This document shows, piece after piece, positions 1 through 10,500 of a stretch of 64,000 nt of DNA. The stretch's first letter is position 1, and every line of letters begins with the position of its first letter. The position numbers and the translations under genes were made by a program. The notes under the pieces were generated by a model. That model ran no database searches. It was not told where the DNA came from and worked only from the letters and a program-made list of their open reading frames with translations. The DNA comes from Thermoplasmatales archaeon (GTDB lineage: Archaea; Thermoplasmatota; Thermoplasmata; Methanomassiliicoccales; Methanomethylophilaceae): positions 1 through 64,000 of the forward strand of contig JAAYZC010000046.1 in assembly GCA_012515075.1 (NCBI GenBank), given 5' to 3'.

Positions 1-1
1 A

Positions 2-113
2 TGGTCCCCACTCCCTGATTTGAACAGGGGATCTGCTGATTTCAGCGGCTGTATCGGATCTCTCCGAGAACACTCTACAGTCAGCCGCTCTGGCCAGGCT
101 AAGCTAAGTGAGG
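2..113 (-). tRNA. tRNA-Tyr (GTA) with a ~34-nt intron at 37/38 and encoded CCA
   Basis: Reverse complement gives acceptor CCTCACT/AGTGGGG, D-stem GCTT/GAGC, anticodon stem GCTGA/TCAGC, loop CTGTAG^intron^A, T-arm CCCTG-TTCAAAT-CAGGG, A73 and CCA. C1-G72 fits archaeal tRNA-Tyr. Intron approx. 41..74. Confidence 0.93.
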
Positions 114-245
114 ACAGTTTGGGGATAAGGAATTTTCTATTTAAACCTAACTCTATTTCCGAGCGCCGGCGCAAAAAACATGCACCGGCAATATAGCCAG
201 ATGGGCACAGCATCCGTGATTCCGGTGCGGATGCAACCTTCCCGG

Positions 246-1004
246 TCAGCCTATGTATCCGAGATCCTCGTTGTTCTGGGTGTCCTCGTATTCCTTGACC
301 TTGGCGGTGAGGACGTCTATCTGGTCGGCTTTCTCCTTCAGGTCCGCGGTGTCTACCTCGACTCCCAGGAATCTCTCGAGGACGCCTATTATCGCCATCG
401 CGCTCTTGTGGTCCACGAAGTATCCGGACGTCTCGCCCATCAGGCACACTCCGGGTATGCCGTATATCTTGCCGAGTCCCAGGAAGACGCCGCTGGCTCC
501 CACGATGCCCGCCGTGGGCTCGCCCGAGCGGAACAGGACCCCGTGCTCCGACATCTCCTCCTTGATCTCCTTCCCGTTGGCTGCCCCCATGACCCGGGGC
601 TCGTCGACCATCGCCCCTGTGCCGTAGCCCCCCAGGGTGATGATTTTGGACACGTCCAGCTCCAGGAGGGCCCCCATCATGTCGCGGGCCAGATCGAACT
701 GGCCTTCCGCAGTGGACCCCTGGTACTCCCCTTTAAGGAAAATTATGTCCGCCCCCCCGCCGACACCCCGGACGTACCATAGCTCGTTGTTCGCCATCTC
801 CACGATGCAGTCCTCGTCCAGGGTGACCTGGGGAGGGAAGTGCCTGGAGTATATGCTGGCGAAACGCTTGGCGCCCAGGGATTCCATCAGCAGGTCCGCC
901 GCTATCTTTCCCACGTTCCCGACGCCCGGCAGGCCCTCTATGAAGACGGGGCGCTCCAGCTTCGGGTGCTCTTCATACACGATTATGCTTTCCATTCTCC
1001 CCAT
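246..1004 (-). CDS. PAC2 / proteasome assembly chaperone family protein (start may be Met at 995)
   Basis: Translation contains EGLPGVGNVGKIAADLL and is downstream of nop10, as in the archaeal eIF2alpha operon. Confidence 0.85.
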   Translation of the reverse strand: MGRMESIIVYEEHPKLERPVFIEGLPGVGNVGKIAADLLMESLGAKRFASIYSRHFPPQVTLDEDCIVEMANNELWYVRGVGGGADIIFLKGEYQGSTAEGQFDLARDMMGALLELDVSKIITLGGYGTGAMVDEPRVMGAANGKEIKEEMSEHGVLFRSGEPTAGIVGASGVFLGLGKIYGIPGVCLMGETSGYFVDHKSAMAIIGVLERFLGVEVDTADLKEKADQIDVLTAKVKEYEDTQNNEDLGYIG

Positions 1005-1161
1005 ACTCCTCTTTCACGGCGACCCTTCTGTAAGGGCCGTAACGGTCTTCCGGCGAGAACTTCGGAGGCGCGGGGCTGGCGGTGGCGGAACCGCAGGAGC
1101 CGCATACCTCCTCCATGGAATACCTCCCGCAGGCGGGACATCTTCTGAGATGCGATCTCAT
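973..1161 (-). CDS. nop10: RNA-protein complex protein Nop10
   Basis: 62 aa, CPACGRYSMEEVCGSCG zinc motif, PKFSPEDRYGPYRR. Confidence 0.92.
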   Translation of the reverse strand: MRSHLRRCPACGRYSMEEVCGSCGSATASPAPPKFSPEDRYGPYRRVAVKEEYGENGKHNRV

Positions 1162-1171
1162 ATAGGTATCC

Positions 1172-1954
1172 TTATTTGCTTTCGCGTTTAAGAGATGCTG
1201 TGCCGCCCGCGGCGACGAGAGAGTCTATGGCCGCCGCGGAGACCTTCTTCATGACCTCCTCGGCCACCTTGTACTCGTCGGCGGTTATGACGATGCGGTA
1301 CTTGGGGCAGCCCACGCAGTGTATGGAGACGTCGGCGTCTTCGGCCGAATCCTGGGCCTTGAAAAGGGCGGCCCTTATGCGCTCCACTCCGTCGGGCGCC
1401 GAGGACTGGAGCTCCAGGATGCCGTCTATCTGGACGAACGGGGGTGTGACGTTCTCCTCGGCGACCTCTATGAACACGCCGGTCCAATCTCCCTCGAACT
1501 CCTCCAGGAAATCCTTCGGAGCGGCCACCACGGATTCGAAAGCGCTGTAGAGCGTGCCGTACTCCTCCAGGAGCTGGCTGCCGAACATGTCGTAAGCCTC
1601 GTCGAGGGAGATGGAAAGCCTCTCGGCTATTATCTCCACCAGCTTCTCGGCCTTGTTCTCGTTCTTCCATTGCTGGATCTTCTCGCGCTTCTGATGCTCG
1701 TTGACCGATTTTAAAGACAGGTCGATGTGACCCTTTGATGAATCGACGCCCAGGACCTTGCAGACGGTCTTCTGACCTTCTCTGACGTAGTCTCTGATGT
1801 ACTTGACCCAGCCAGTGGCGATATCCCTGACGTGTATGAACCCTTCCTTGTCCTCGTACTCGTCGAGCGTCACGAAAGCGCCGAAGCTCTTAACGCTCTT
1901 GACCGTGCAGACTACGAGTTCTCCGTACTCCGGGAAGCCCCTGGCCCTCGACAT
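1172..1954 (-). CDS. eif2a: Translation initiation factor aIF2 subunit alpha
   Basis: [34 protein letters not shown]1 domain; start ATG at 1954 overlaps the S27e stop (TGATG). Confidence 0.95.
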   Translation of the reverse strand: MSRARGFPEYGELVVCTVKSVKSFGAFVTLDEYEDKEGFIHVRDIATGWVKYIRDYVREGQKTVCKVLGVDSSKGHIDLSLKSVNEHQKREKIQQWKNENKAEKLVEIIAERLSISLDEAYDMFGSQLLEEYGTLYSAFESVVAAPKDFLEEFEGDWTGVFIEVAEENVTPPFVQIDGILELQSSAPDGVERIRAALFKAQDSAEDADVSIHCVGCPKYRIVITADEYKVAEEVMKKVSAAAIDSLVAAGGTASLKRESK

Positions 1955-2121
1955 CAGCCGACCACCTCGAGCACTTCGCCCTTGACCTCTCCCTTGCCGC
2001 CCTTGGGGCGCACCAGGGTGGACCCGCAGACATGGCAGGACACCACGGTGGCGGGTTTGCTGAAGGCGATCTGCTCGTTGCCACAGTCGGGGCATCTGAT
2101 CTTTATGAAATCATTTACCAT
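1954..2121 (-). CDS. rps27e: 30S ribosomal protein S27e (55 aa, absent from the supplied ORF track)
   Basis: Hand translation [55 protein letters not shown]. Confidence 0.95.
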   Translation of the reverse strand: MVNDFIKIRCPDCGNEQIAFSKPATVVSCHVCGSTLVRPKGGKGEVKGEVLEVVG

Positions 2122-2127
2122 GCTGCA

Positions 2128-2406
2128 TCACTCCGTGAGCTCGAACTTCTTTGCTCTTATGCATGCGGTGAGGTGGGCCTTCTTGCAGGTGTTGCATCTG
2201 TATCTGATGTTCACCCTTTTGGTGGGCTTCTCTCTTCCTTCGGGCTTGGGCCTGGGGAAACCTCCGTAACCGGCGGTGACCTTTCTGAATCTCCTCTGGC
2301 CCCATTTGAGCTCGCTGGCCTTCTTCTTCTTGACCCTTTCCACATCGTGCATGGTGTGGGTCTTGCAGTAAGGACAGTAAGTCTTGATCGTTCTGGGCAT
2401 CTTCAT
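2128..2406 (-). CDS. rpl44e: 50S ribosomal protein L44e
   Basis: MKMPRTIKTYCPYCKTHTMHDVERVKKKK...YRCNTCKKAHLTACIRAKKFELTE. Confidence 0.95.
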   Translation of the reverse strand: MKMPRTIKTYCPYCKTHTMHDVERVKKKKASELKWGQRRFRKVTAGYGGFPRPKPEGREKPTKRVNIRYRCNTCKKAHLTACIRAKKFELTE

Positions 2407-2635
2407 ATTATTCACCTGTTAAGCGAATCAGACCGTCTAACATCGAAGTCATATAAAAATCATTACCCTGCCCCTTAAAGGAGGCATAGGCGGATGGCGG
2501 AGTGCCGGTGCAGGCGACCGCCGGTTCCCCCGGGCGCTCCGGGAGCAGTATCTGGAACCACGGGGGACGATTGCAATCAAATAATATAGTGGAATAAATA
2601 TATATTTATATCGGGTGCATCTCTTGGATTCAACC

Positions 2636-3007
2636 ATGGCAAAGAAAGATTTCTCCACAGAATCCGCAGTCAATGCCCTCGTCAGCACGGGCATGAAGAA
2701 GAACACCGCGAAGGTGCTCATACACCTTGCCATCCATAAGACCACGACCTCTGACGAGGTGGAGCGCGTCTTCGGGCTGGGACAGCCCGGCGTCTCCGCA
2801 TCCATCCACGACCTGGATGACAGAGGCTGGATAAGGATAAAGCAGGTCAAGGGCACCGGCAAGGGCAGGCCGAAGCACACGTATTTCCTGTCTAAACCGT
2901 TCTCCAGCATAATCGAGGAGATCGAGGCCTGGGAGAGGGCAAGGGCCGCCGCGATACTCTCCAACGTGTCCGATCTGAAGAGCATGGCGGAGGAGAGCCC
3001 TCAGTGA
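2636..3007 (+). CDS. TrmB/MarR-like winged-helix transcriptional regulator
   Basis: wHTH pattern KVLIHLAIHKTTTSDEVERVFGLGQPGVSASIHDLDDRGWI. Confidence 0.7.
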   Translation: MAKKDFSTESAVNALVSTGMKKNTAKVLIHLAIHKTTTSDEVERVFGLGQPGVSASIHDLDDRGWIRIKQVKGTGKGRPKHTYFLSKPFSSIIEEIEAWERARAAAILSNVSDLKSMAEESPQ

Positions 3008-3687
3008 CCCTTCCTCTCGATCGTACCGTCGGATGAGGACACCAGGACAGTGGACGCGAGGTTCAGGAAGAGCCCGTTGTCCACAACACCCGGAATCACG
3101 TTTATCCTGGATTCCAGGAAGAAGGGGTTGTTTATCGATTCGAACTTGCAGTCGTAGATGTAGTTGCCCCCGTCGGTTACGAAGGGGAGGCCGCCGCTCA
3201 TCCTCAGGGTGGCCACGCAGCCCTGTCTCTCCAGAGCGGTCTTGACGAATGGGTGGCCGAAGGCGAGGACCTCCACGGGGAGCGGGGCCCTCGTGCCCAG
3301 CACGTCGACCTTCTTCGATTCGTCCACCACTATGATCTCCTGCCTGGATGCGGCTGCCACTATCTTCTCCCTCAGCAGGGCGCCCCCCAGCCCCTTTATG
3401 AGCTGCATTTCGGGATCCACCTCGTCCGCGCCGTCTATGGTCACGTCCAGGTGGCCGACCTCGTTTATGGACACGGTGTCTATCCCGTACTCCCGGGCCA
3501 GGCCCTCGGTGCCGCTGGACGTCGCCACGCAGGTCAGGTTGTATCCGTTCTCCCGGACCAGCCGGCCGACCCTTCTTATGGCATGGTAGGCCGTGGACCC
3601 GGTGCCCAGGCCGACCTTCATCCCGTCCTTCACGTAGTCGTCAACCGCTCTCTCAGCAACAATTCTCTTGAGATCGTCAGAGGTCAT
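3001..3687 (-). CDS. rpiA: Ribose-5-phosphate isomerase A
   Basis: VGLGTGSTAYHAIRRVG, DGADEVDPEMQLIKGLGGALLREKIVA. Confidence 0.95.
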   Translation of the reverse strand: MTSDDLKRIVAERAVDDYVKDGMKVGLGTGSTAYHAIRRVGRLVRENGYNLTCVATSSGTEGLAREYGIDTVSINEVGHLDVTIDGADEVDPEMQLIKGLGGALLREKIVAAASRQEIIVVDESKKVDVLGTRAPLPVEVLAFGHPFVKTALERQGCVATLRMSGGLPFVTDGGNYIYDCKFESINNPFFLESRINVIPGVVDNGLFLNLASTVLVSSSDGTIERKGH

Positions 3688-4381
3688 TTTCGATCATCTC
3701 GATTACCGCATCCACGATATAACCGTTTACCTCCTGGCCGAACTCGGCGGAGGCCCGGGCGGTGTCACCCGCCATCCCGACGGGGAAGCAGATGCTGGCA
3801 TCCCTCACTATCATGTAACCCTGGCTGACGTATCTGCCCACGGGCCGGTCCTCGCGGACCAGGTCCGGGCGTATGGCCATGACCCGGGACGTCTCCAGCA
3901 TGCCCGCATGACCGTCACCCTCCAGGTCGGCGCATCCCGGGTGCCTTTCGGCTATGTCGTAGTCAGTGAAGAACATGATCTTCGCATCGTTCCTCTGCAC
4001 CACGGTCTTGCAGGCTTCCGACAGGGCCGTCAGGTGGGCGCTCCCGGCGTGCCCGCTGATCACTACGAACCTCTTGGCTCCCTGGCGTATGAATTCCTCC
4101 AGTATGTTGACCGCCAGAGCCCGGAGGTTATCGAAGGTCAGGCTGATGGTGCCGGGCATGTTCTTAGTGGACGAGTGGTTCCCGTAGGGAACCGCCGGCG
4201 CCACCAGGACGTTGTCCAGGGATTCCGCTATGCGGTCGGCTATGTACTGCGGCTGCAATGTGTCGCTGGAGAGGGGCAGGTGCGATGCATGCGCCTCGGT
4301 CGCCCCCCAGGGGAGTATTATCACGGGATCGTTCCCCACGACATCCTTCCAGTCTTCCGCTGTCATCTCTTCTATGCGCAT
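3677..4381 (-). CDS. Creatininase family protein (start Met at 4381)
   Basis: ILPWGATEAHASHLPLSSDTLQPQYIADRIAE, VPYGNHSSTKNMPGTISL, VVISGHAGSAH. Confidence 0.88.
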   Translation of the reverse strand: MRIEEMTAEDWKDVVGNDPVIILPWGATEAHASHLPLSSDTLQPQYIADRIAESLDNVLVAPAVPYGNHSSTKNMPGTISLTFDNLRALAVNILEEFIRQGAKRFVVISGHAGSAHLTALSEACKTVVQRNDAKIMFFTDYDIAERHPGCADLEGDGHAGMLETSRVMAIRPDLVREDRPVGRYVSQGYMIVRDASICFPVGMAGDTARASAEFGQEVNGYIVDAVIEMIENDL

Positions 4382-4436
4382 GATGCCCCCATGCACGTGG
4401 TCAGTGATTAAATTGCTGATTGCCGTACCGGGGTGC

Positions 4437-5126
4437 ATGAGATTGGCGGCGCTGTACTCCGGAGGCAAGGACTCGACGATGTCAGCATACGTGGCCCTGC
4501 AGATGGGCCATGAGATCGCGTGTCTTGTGAGCATACTGCCCGAGGACAGCGGATCCTGGATATTCCACACTCCCAACCTGGACGTCGTGCCCCTGATCTC
4601 GGAGTCCATGGGGATCCCCCTGGTGTCCGCGCCCAGCACGGGGACCGAGGAGGGGGACATGGAGGCGCTGGCCGTAGCCCTCGAGGGTCTGGACGTCGAA
4701 GGTGTGGTCACCGGTGCGCTCTGGTCCGATTACCAATGGGACCGCATCAATATGGTGTGCGGGGACCTGGGCCTGAAGGTGTTGTCCCCGCTGTGGCGCA
4801 AGGACCAGGACATGCTGCTGGACGAGATGATCTCCGCAGGGATATCGGCAGTGATCGTGGGATGCTACGCCGAGGGCCTTGGCAGGTCCTGGCTGGGGCG
4901 CCCTATAGACGCGGCCGCGGCCGAGGACCTCCGGGCTCTAAGGTCCAGGTACGGGATAAGCGTGATGGGGGAGGGAGGGGAGTACGAATCGCTGACCCTG
5001 GACTCCCCCATGCACTCCCGTCCGCTGGTGATAACCGAGTCCGAGGTGGTCTGGAAGAAGGACAGCGGCACCCTCCACGTGCGCGCCTCAAGGCTCGGCT
5101 CCCGGCGAGAAGCGGGTGAGCCTTAA
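4437..5126 (+). CDS. dph6: Diphthine--ammonia ligase family ATP-pyrophosphatase
   Basis: MRLAALYSGGKDSTMSAYVA P-loop, GEGGEYESLTLDSPM motif. Confidence 0.88.
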   Translation: MRLAALYSGGKDSTMSAYVALQMGHEIACLVSILPEDSGSWIFHTPNLDVVPLISESMGIPLVSAPSTGTEEGDMEALAVALEGLDVEGVVTGALWSDYQWDRINMVCGDLGLKVLSPLWRKDQDMLLDEMISAGISAVIVGCYAEGLGRSWLGRPIDAAAAEDLRALRSRYGISVMGEGGEYESLTLDSPMHSRPLVITESEVVWKKDSGTLHVRASRLGSRREAGEP

Positions 5127-7274
5127 GGAATTGAGGACCACGGACACCGAGGACACGGACATCGCGGCCGCGGCTATCATCGGCATGCCGTGTATCATCC
5201 CCATCCCCAGCAGGTAGGGCAGCCCGGCGGCTATGGGTATGCATACGGCATTGTAGCAGAAGGCCAGGAACAGGTTCTGCTTTATGTTCCCAAGGGTGGC
5301 CCGGCTTATCTCAACGGCCGTGGCCATGTCGCCCAGGTCGTCCCCGATCAGCACCACGTCCGCAGAGTCTATGGCTATGTCGGTGCCCGACCCCACGGCG
5401 AAACCAACATCGGCACGGGCCAGGGCCGGGGCGTCGTTGATGCCGTCCCCGGCCATTATGACCGTCCTCCCTTCGGACTGCAGATCCCCGACCGCCGCAG
5501 CTTTGTCGTCGGGACGGGCGCTGTGGCGGTATTCCGGTATTCCGGCCTCGGCAGATATCCTGCGGGCGGCTCCCTCCGAATCCCCCGTGATCATCACGAC
5601 GTCCAGGCCCAGCCCCCTCATCCTTTCCACGGCCGGGCGGCTGGAATCCTTAATGGTGTCCGCCACGGCTATGAGCCCGAGGACCTCACCGTCCGCCGCC
5701 ACGAACATCACCGTCTTGCCCTCCTCCGAGAGAACGGCATGCTCCTCCGCGTATGCCGACGGGTCGGCCCCCTTCTCCTCCACGAGGGCCCGGTTCCCTA
5801 TCAGCACACGGACCCCTTCCAACTCGCATTCTATCCCCCCGCCGACATGGGCCCTGAAACCCGACGGCCTGCGTACGTCCAGCCCCTCCTCCACGGCGCG
5901 TTCGACGACCGCCTTGGCCAGAGGATGCTCGGAAGAGCTCTCGGCCGATGCGGCGATGCCGAGGACGTCACCCACGATATCGGTGACGCGCGGTCTCCCC
6001 TCGGTGACGGTGCCGGTCTTGTCCAGCACCACGGTGTCGGCCCGGCCCGCGGTCTCCATGGATTCCGCGTCCTTGAAGAGTATGCCCATCTCCGCGGCCT
6101 TCCCGGTCCCCACTATGATGGCGAGCGGAGTGGCCAGCCCCAGGGCGCAGGGGCAGGATATGACCAGGACGGATATAAGGACGGTGAGGGAGAACCCGAT
6201 GTCCCTTCCCGCGGCCAGCCAAAGCAGGCAGGCCGCTATCGCCACGGTCATGACCGCCGGGACGAAGACCCCCGCGACCCTGTCCGCCATGCGGGATATC
6301 GGGGCCTTCGAACCCTGGGCCTCCTCCACCATGCGCACGATCCTGCGCAGCACGGTGTCCTCGCCCACGCCCTCGGCCGTCATCAGTATGCTGCCGCTCA
6401 CGTTGACGGTGCCGCTGAAGACCCTGTCCCCCGCCGTGCGGTCGGCGGGAACGCTCTCCCCGGTCAGCATGGATTCGTCCACGGCGGTCTGCCCCTCTGT
6501 GACCGTCCCGTCGGCCGGGATGCTCTCCCCGGGCCTTATGACCACGGCATCCCCGGCCCTCAGCTCCTCCACCGGTATGCGTACCTCCCGGCCGTCCCTC
6601 ATGACGGAGGCCTCCCCAGGGGCGAGGTCCAGCAGCCTTCTCACGGAATCACCCGTCCTCTTCCTGGATCTGGATTCCAGGTACTTCCCGACCATGACAA
6701 GCGCTATTATCATCGCCGCCGAGTCGTAGTACAGCTCGTGGACGTCACCGGAGCCGCCCAGGACGGCCGAGGTGATGTAAAGGCTGTAGATCACCGCCGC
6801 GGAGGTGCCCAGGGCGACGAGCGTGTCCATGTTTGGGGTCCGTCTGGCAAGCGCCGGGAAACCCCTCGTGTAGAAGCGCCTTCCGGCCAGCAGCACGGGT
6901 ACGCACAGCGCTAACTGCATCAGGGCCAGGGCCCTGTCGTCGTCTCCGAGCGGCCCCAGCGGCAGGCCTATCATCGGCCCCATGGCCAGATATATGATGG
7001 GTATCGAGAACAGCACCGCTGCGGCCAGGTCCCTGCCGATGTCCGCCGGCATGTCGGAGGCCGGAGAGTCAAGCACTTTGAAGCCCGCCTTCCTGACTAT
7101 CTTAGAGAGCTCGGACACGCTCGTCCGGGATTCGTCGTACTCCACCGCGGCGGTGCTCCGGGGCAGGCTCACCGAAGCGGAGGAGACGCCCTCGGCGTTC
7201 CCGAGAGCCTTTTCCAGGGATTGGGAGCAGGAGGCGCAGGTCATGCCCCCTATGTTGAGGACGACCCTTGTCAT
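5088..7274 (-). CDS. copA: Heavy-metal (Cu+) translocating P-type ATPase
   Basis: N-terminal GMTCASC HMA domain, SCPCALGLATP, DKTGTVTEG, GDGINDAPALARADVGFAVG. Confidence 0.95.
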   Translation of the reverse strand: MTRVVLNIGGMTCASCSQSLEKALGNAEGVSSASVSLPRSTAAVEYDESRTSVSELSKIVRKAGFKVLDSPASDMPADIGRDLAAAVLFSIPIIYLAMGPMIGLPLGPLGDDDRALALMQLALCVPVLLAGRRFYTRGFPALARRTPNMDTLVALGTSAAVIYSLYITSAVLGGSGDVHELYYDSAAMIIALVMVGKYLESRSRKRTGDSVRRLLDLAPGEASVMRDGREVRIPVEELRAGDAVVIRPGESIPADGTVTEGQTAVDESMLTGESVPADRTAGDRVFSGTVNVSGSILMTAEGVGEDTVLRRIVRMVEEAQGSKAPISRMADRVAGVFVPAVMTVAIAACLLWLAAGRDIGFSLTVLISVLVISCPCALGLATPLAIIVGTGKAAEMGILFKDAESMETAGRADTVVLDKTGTVTEGRPRVTDIVGDVLGIAASAESSSEHPLAKAVVERAVEEGLDVRRPSGFRAHVGGGIECELEGVRVLIGNRALVEEKGADPSAYAEEHAVLSEEGKTVMFVAADGEVLGLIAVADTIKDSSRPAVERMRGLGLDVVMITGDSEGAARRISAEAGIPEYRHSARPDDKAAAVGDLQSEGRTVIMAGDGINDAPALARADVGFAVGSGTDIAIDSADVVLIGDDLGDMATAVEISRATLGNIKQNLFLAFCYNAVCIPIAAGLPYLLGMGMIHGMPMIAAAAMSVSSVSVVLNSLRLTRFSPGAEP

Positions 7275-7492
7275 ATCATTCCGCGCTTGACCGCCGCCTC
7301 GAAGCCAGCATCCTCCACGGCCCTGACGAGACCCTCCGTAGGGACGTCCCCTTCGTACTCCACGACGGCCCTCTTCTTCTTAAGCGAGACCTCCGCCGAG
7401 ACGACACCCGGGCAGCCCCTGAGGGCAGCCTCCACCTTCTCCACGCAGGCGTTGCAGCCCATGCCCTCCACGTTCAGTGTGACCTTCTTCAT
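7271..7492 (-). CDS. Heavy-metal-associated (CopZ-like) metallochaperone
   Basis: 73 aa HMA domain with GMGCNACVEKVEAAL; overlaps copA start by 4 nt. Confidence 0.9.
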   Translation of the reverse strand: MKKVTLNVEGMGCNACVEKVEAALRGCPGVVSAEVSLKKKRAVVEYEGDVPTEGLVRAVEDAGFEAAVKRGMI

Positions 7493-7532
7493 GCATATCC
7501 CTCATCGTGCTGAACCGTTATCGTCCCGCAAT

Positions 7533-10500
7533 CTATTTAGGCTTTCCTAAATAAATGGCCTTCTCTATGGCCTCCGTGATCCTGCCCATCTCCTCCTCCT
7601 CGTTCCGCCACAGCCAGGGCGTCCACACCCTGTGGATCCTCCAGCCCCTGGATTCAAGGTATTTCTGCCTGTGGTAGTCCCTCTCCCTGGAATTGGAGGA
7701 CATTCTGTAGAGCCTGCCGTCGCATTCTATCCCGAGGACGTACCTCCCCTCATGGACCACGGCGAGGTCTATCCGATAGCCGCCGATGCCCACGTCCCTC
7801 TCCACGGTGTAGCCCCTCTCCGTGAGGATGTTGTAGACCCTTTCCGCCGTCGGGTCCTCACCCGCGGAGGCCTCGGCACCGCCGGGCATCCGGCCCCCGA
7901 AGGATTCCAGGATGCTCTGCTCCAGCCCCTTGTCGCCGTCGCTGACGGCCTTGGCGTACTGAAGGTACTTCTTAAGGATGCGGGGCCCCTCGTTCTTGGA
8001 CTCCTCCACCCTCAGCTCCTCGGGGTCGAAGGAGGTCACTATGAATATCTTCCTCCTGGCGCGGCTTATGGCGACGTTCAGGCGGTTCTCCCCTCCCCTG
8101 TTGTTGAGCCATCCGAACCTCTGCATGAGCCTCCCGTCGGAGTTCTTGGCATAGCCGAGGGAGAATACGATGACGTCCCTCTCGTCCCCCTGGACGGACT
8201 CTATGTTCTTTATGAACAGGCCTATGTCCTCGCCGTTCTCGTAACGGTTGCTCTCCTCGTTCACCATCCTGGCCAGGTCCGGGTCCTTGGCGCACTCCTC
8301 GTCCAGGACGTCGTTTATCAGGTCCCTCTGGGATATGTTGAAGGTTATGATGCCGATGGTCTCCCCTCCCCTGCGGTCCTCGAAGAACCTCCGGATGATC
8401 GATACGACCTCCTCCGCCTCGGCTCTGTTGCTCTTGTTCTCCCACAGCCCGTCGGTCCTGACGACCTCTATGGGAGGCCTCTCGGGCCGGACCGTGTTGG
8501 GGGAGACGTAGAGCCTCCCCTTGTAGAACGCGTAGTTGGAGAACGCGATGAGCTCCTCGTACCTGGAGCGGTAGTGGAAGTTCAGGAGTATGGAGTCGTA
8601 ACGGGCCCTGGCCAGATCCAGCAGGCTCTCCTCCTCCAGCGCGGCCGGCAGCATGAGCTCCTCCTCCGCCCCGTCCTCGTCGTACTCTATGCGTCCGGAA
8701 CCCAGGCTGGAGGGGCGCAGCTGCTTGTGGTCCCCGGCCACCACGACCTTCTTGGCGCGGTATATCGAGGGCACCCCCTTCTCGACGTACATCTGAGAGG
8801 CCTCGTCGAATATCAGGAGGTCGAAGAGCCCCATCTCCAGGGGGAGGATCTCGGACACGACCTCCGGGGTCAGGAGCCAGATCTTGACGCCTTTGAAGAG
8901 TTCGAACCCGTAGCGGTTTATGAACTTGTTCAGGCTCCACCTGCGCTTGCTCTCGACTATGCGGATTATGTCCCCTTTCCTCTTGGATTCCGTTATGTAC
9001 CTCAGGTTCTCGCGGAGGATGTTCTCCACGCGGTCCCTGGTCATCTCCCTCTTGCGGCATATCTTGGTGTCCATGTCCGCTATCACGCTGTCGAAGTCCC
9101 TTATCTGCTGGACAAGCGAACGGTGGGCGGAGTCGAACTCCCTGAGACGCTCGGATATTATGTGGTCGCGGATCAGACGGTTGGTCTCCGAGTAGTCGCC
9201 CGGCATCCGACGGTTCAGGTCCACGAGCCCTTCGCCGTAGAGCTTCTCCTCCTTCGTCAGCCTCCGGTACACAGTGGCCTTGGAGGCGAAATCGTCATAG
9301 CGGTCCAGGCCCTCGAATACCGACCTCGGGTCTTCCAGCACGGTGTCCACCAGCCGCTGGCCGTAGTTCTCGAAGTACCTGTTCAGCATCGCGGTGGCCT
9401 CCCGCTGGACCTTCCCCTTGGTGAACAGCCTGGATAGGAACCCCTTCGAGTTCCAACTTACCATCTGGTCCTCCAGATCCAGCAGGTCGGCCTTCATCTG
9501 GCCTATGTTGTAATCCGTGAGGTCGGCCCTCATCATCTGCATCCAGGGGACCTCCGAAGCCAGTTCCCGGTACCCCGCAAGGTTGGTTATCAGCCCCCGG
9601 TCGGAGTAGCGCTCGTGCAGATTGCACACAGAGGTGTAGTCCAGCCTGATGAGAGCGGGGGGCACGCTGTCCTTCACGGCCTTGTAGGCGTCGAAGTTGG
9701 TCTTGTCCGAGAGGTCCACCCTCCTGTCCATGGAGTACAGCCTGTAAGGCTCTATGCCGAAAGGTCCCGGAGCGTACATGCCCTCGGCTATCCTGTCCAG
9801 GACCGTCACGTCGTTGTCGATGCCCACGGAAAGCGGGGTCAGGTCCGATATGGGGCCCGACACCCCGGCCGTGGCGAACATCCGCTCGAGCTGGTCGTAG
9901 AAGAGGTCCTTGTTGGCGACGTCGTCTATCAACAGGGCGTATCTGCTCAGGTTCCCGAGTCTGGAATAGACGACGTCCAGGGCAGTCTTCTTCTCCGAGA
10001 CCATCAGCACCGTCTTGCCGCCGTCTATGGCGGACGTTATCAGCCCGGTTATTACCTGGGACTTGCCGGTGCCGGGGGGCCCCTGGACCACCAGCTTGTC
10101 GCCTTTGTTGATCGCCGTTATCACGTTCTCCTGGGCGCTGTTCAGGGAGTTTATGTAGACGAGCTCCCCCTCCGAAGCGGACATGCCTCTGTCTCTTATC
10201 TCCTCCTGGCTCAGAGGCTCCGGGGTCTCGGAGAAGAAGTCGGTGTCGTCAAGGTCAGCGATCAGGTCGCTCAGTATGCCGTTGATCTCCTTCTTGGATA
10301 TCAGGCCGTCTATGTCCCTCTGTATTGAGCTGGAGTACGTGGGGTACTTCCCCAGCACCATGCACTGGACCGTCCTGAGCTCGCCCGCGTTGTGCTTAGG
10401 GAATGTGTCCTGGGTGTAGTTGACGAAGGGCACCGGTTCGCCCTCCTCTCCGGAGACCGAGATGCCCTGTTCCGCATAGAACTCCAGCATGTCGCTCCAG

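Noticed and set aside
5190-6914. 574-aa plus-strand ORF
   Set aside because: Antisense to copA, low-complexity composition, no motif.
7632-9437. 601-aa plus-strand ORF
   Set aside because: Antisense shadow of the helicase-nuclease gene; no independent coding evidence.
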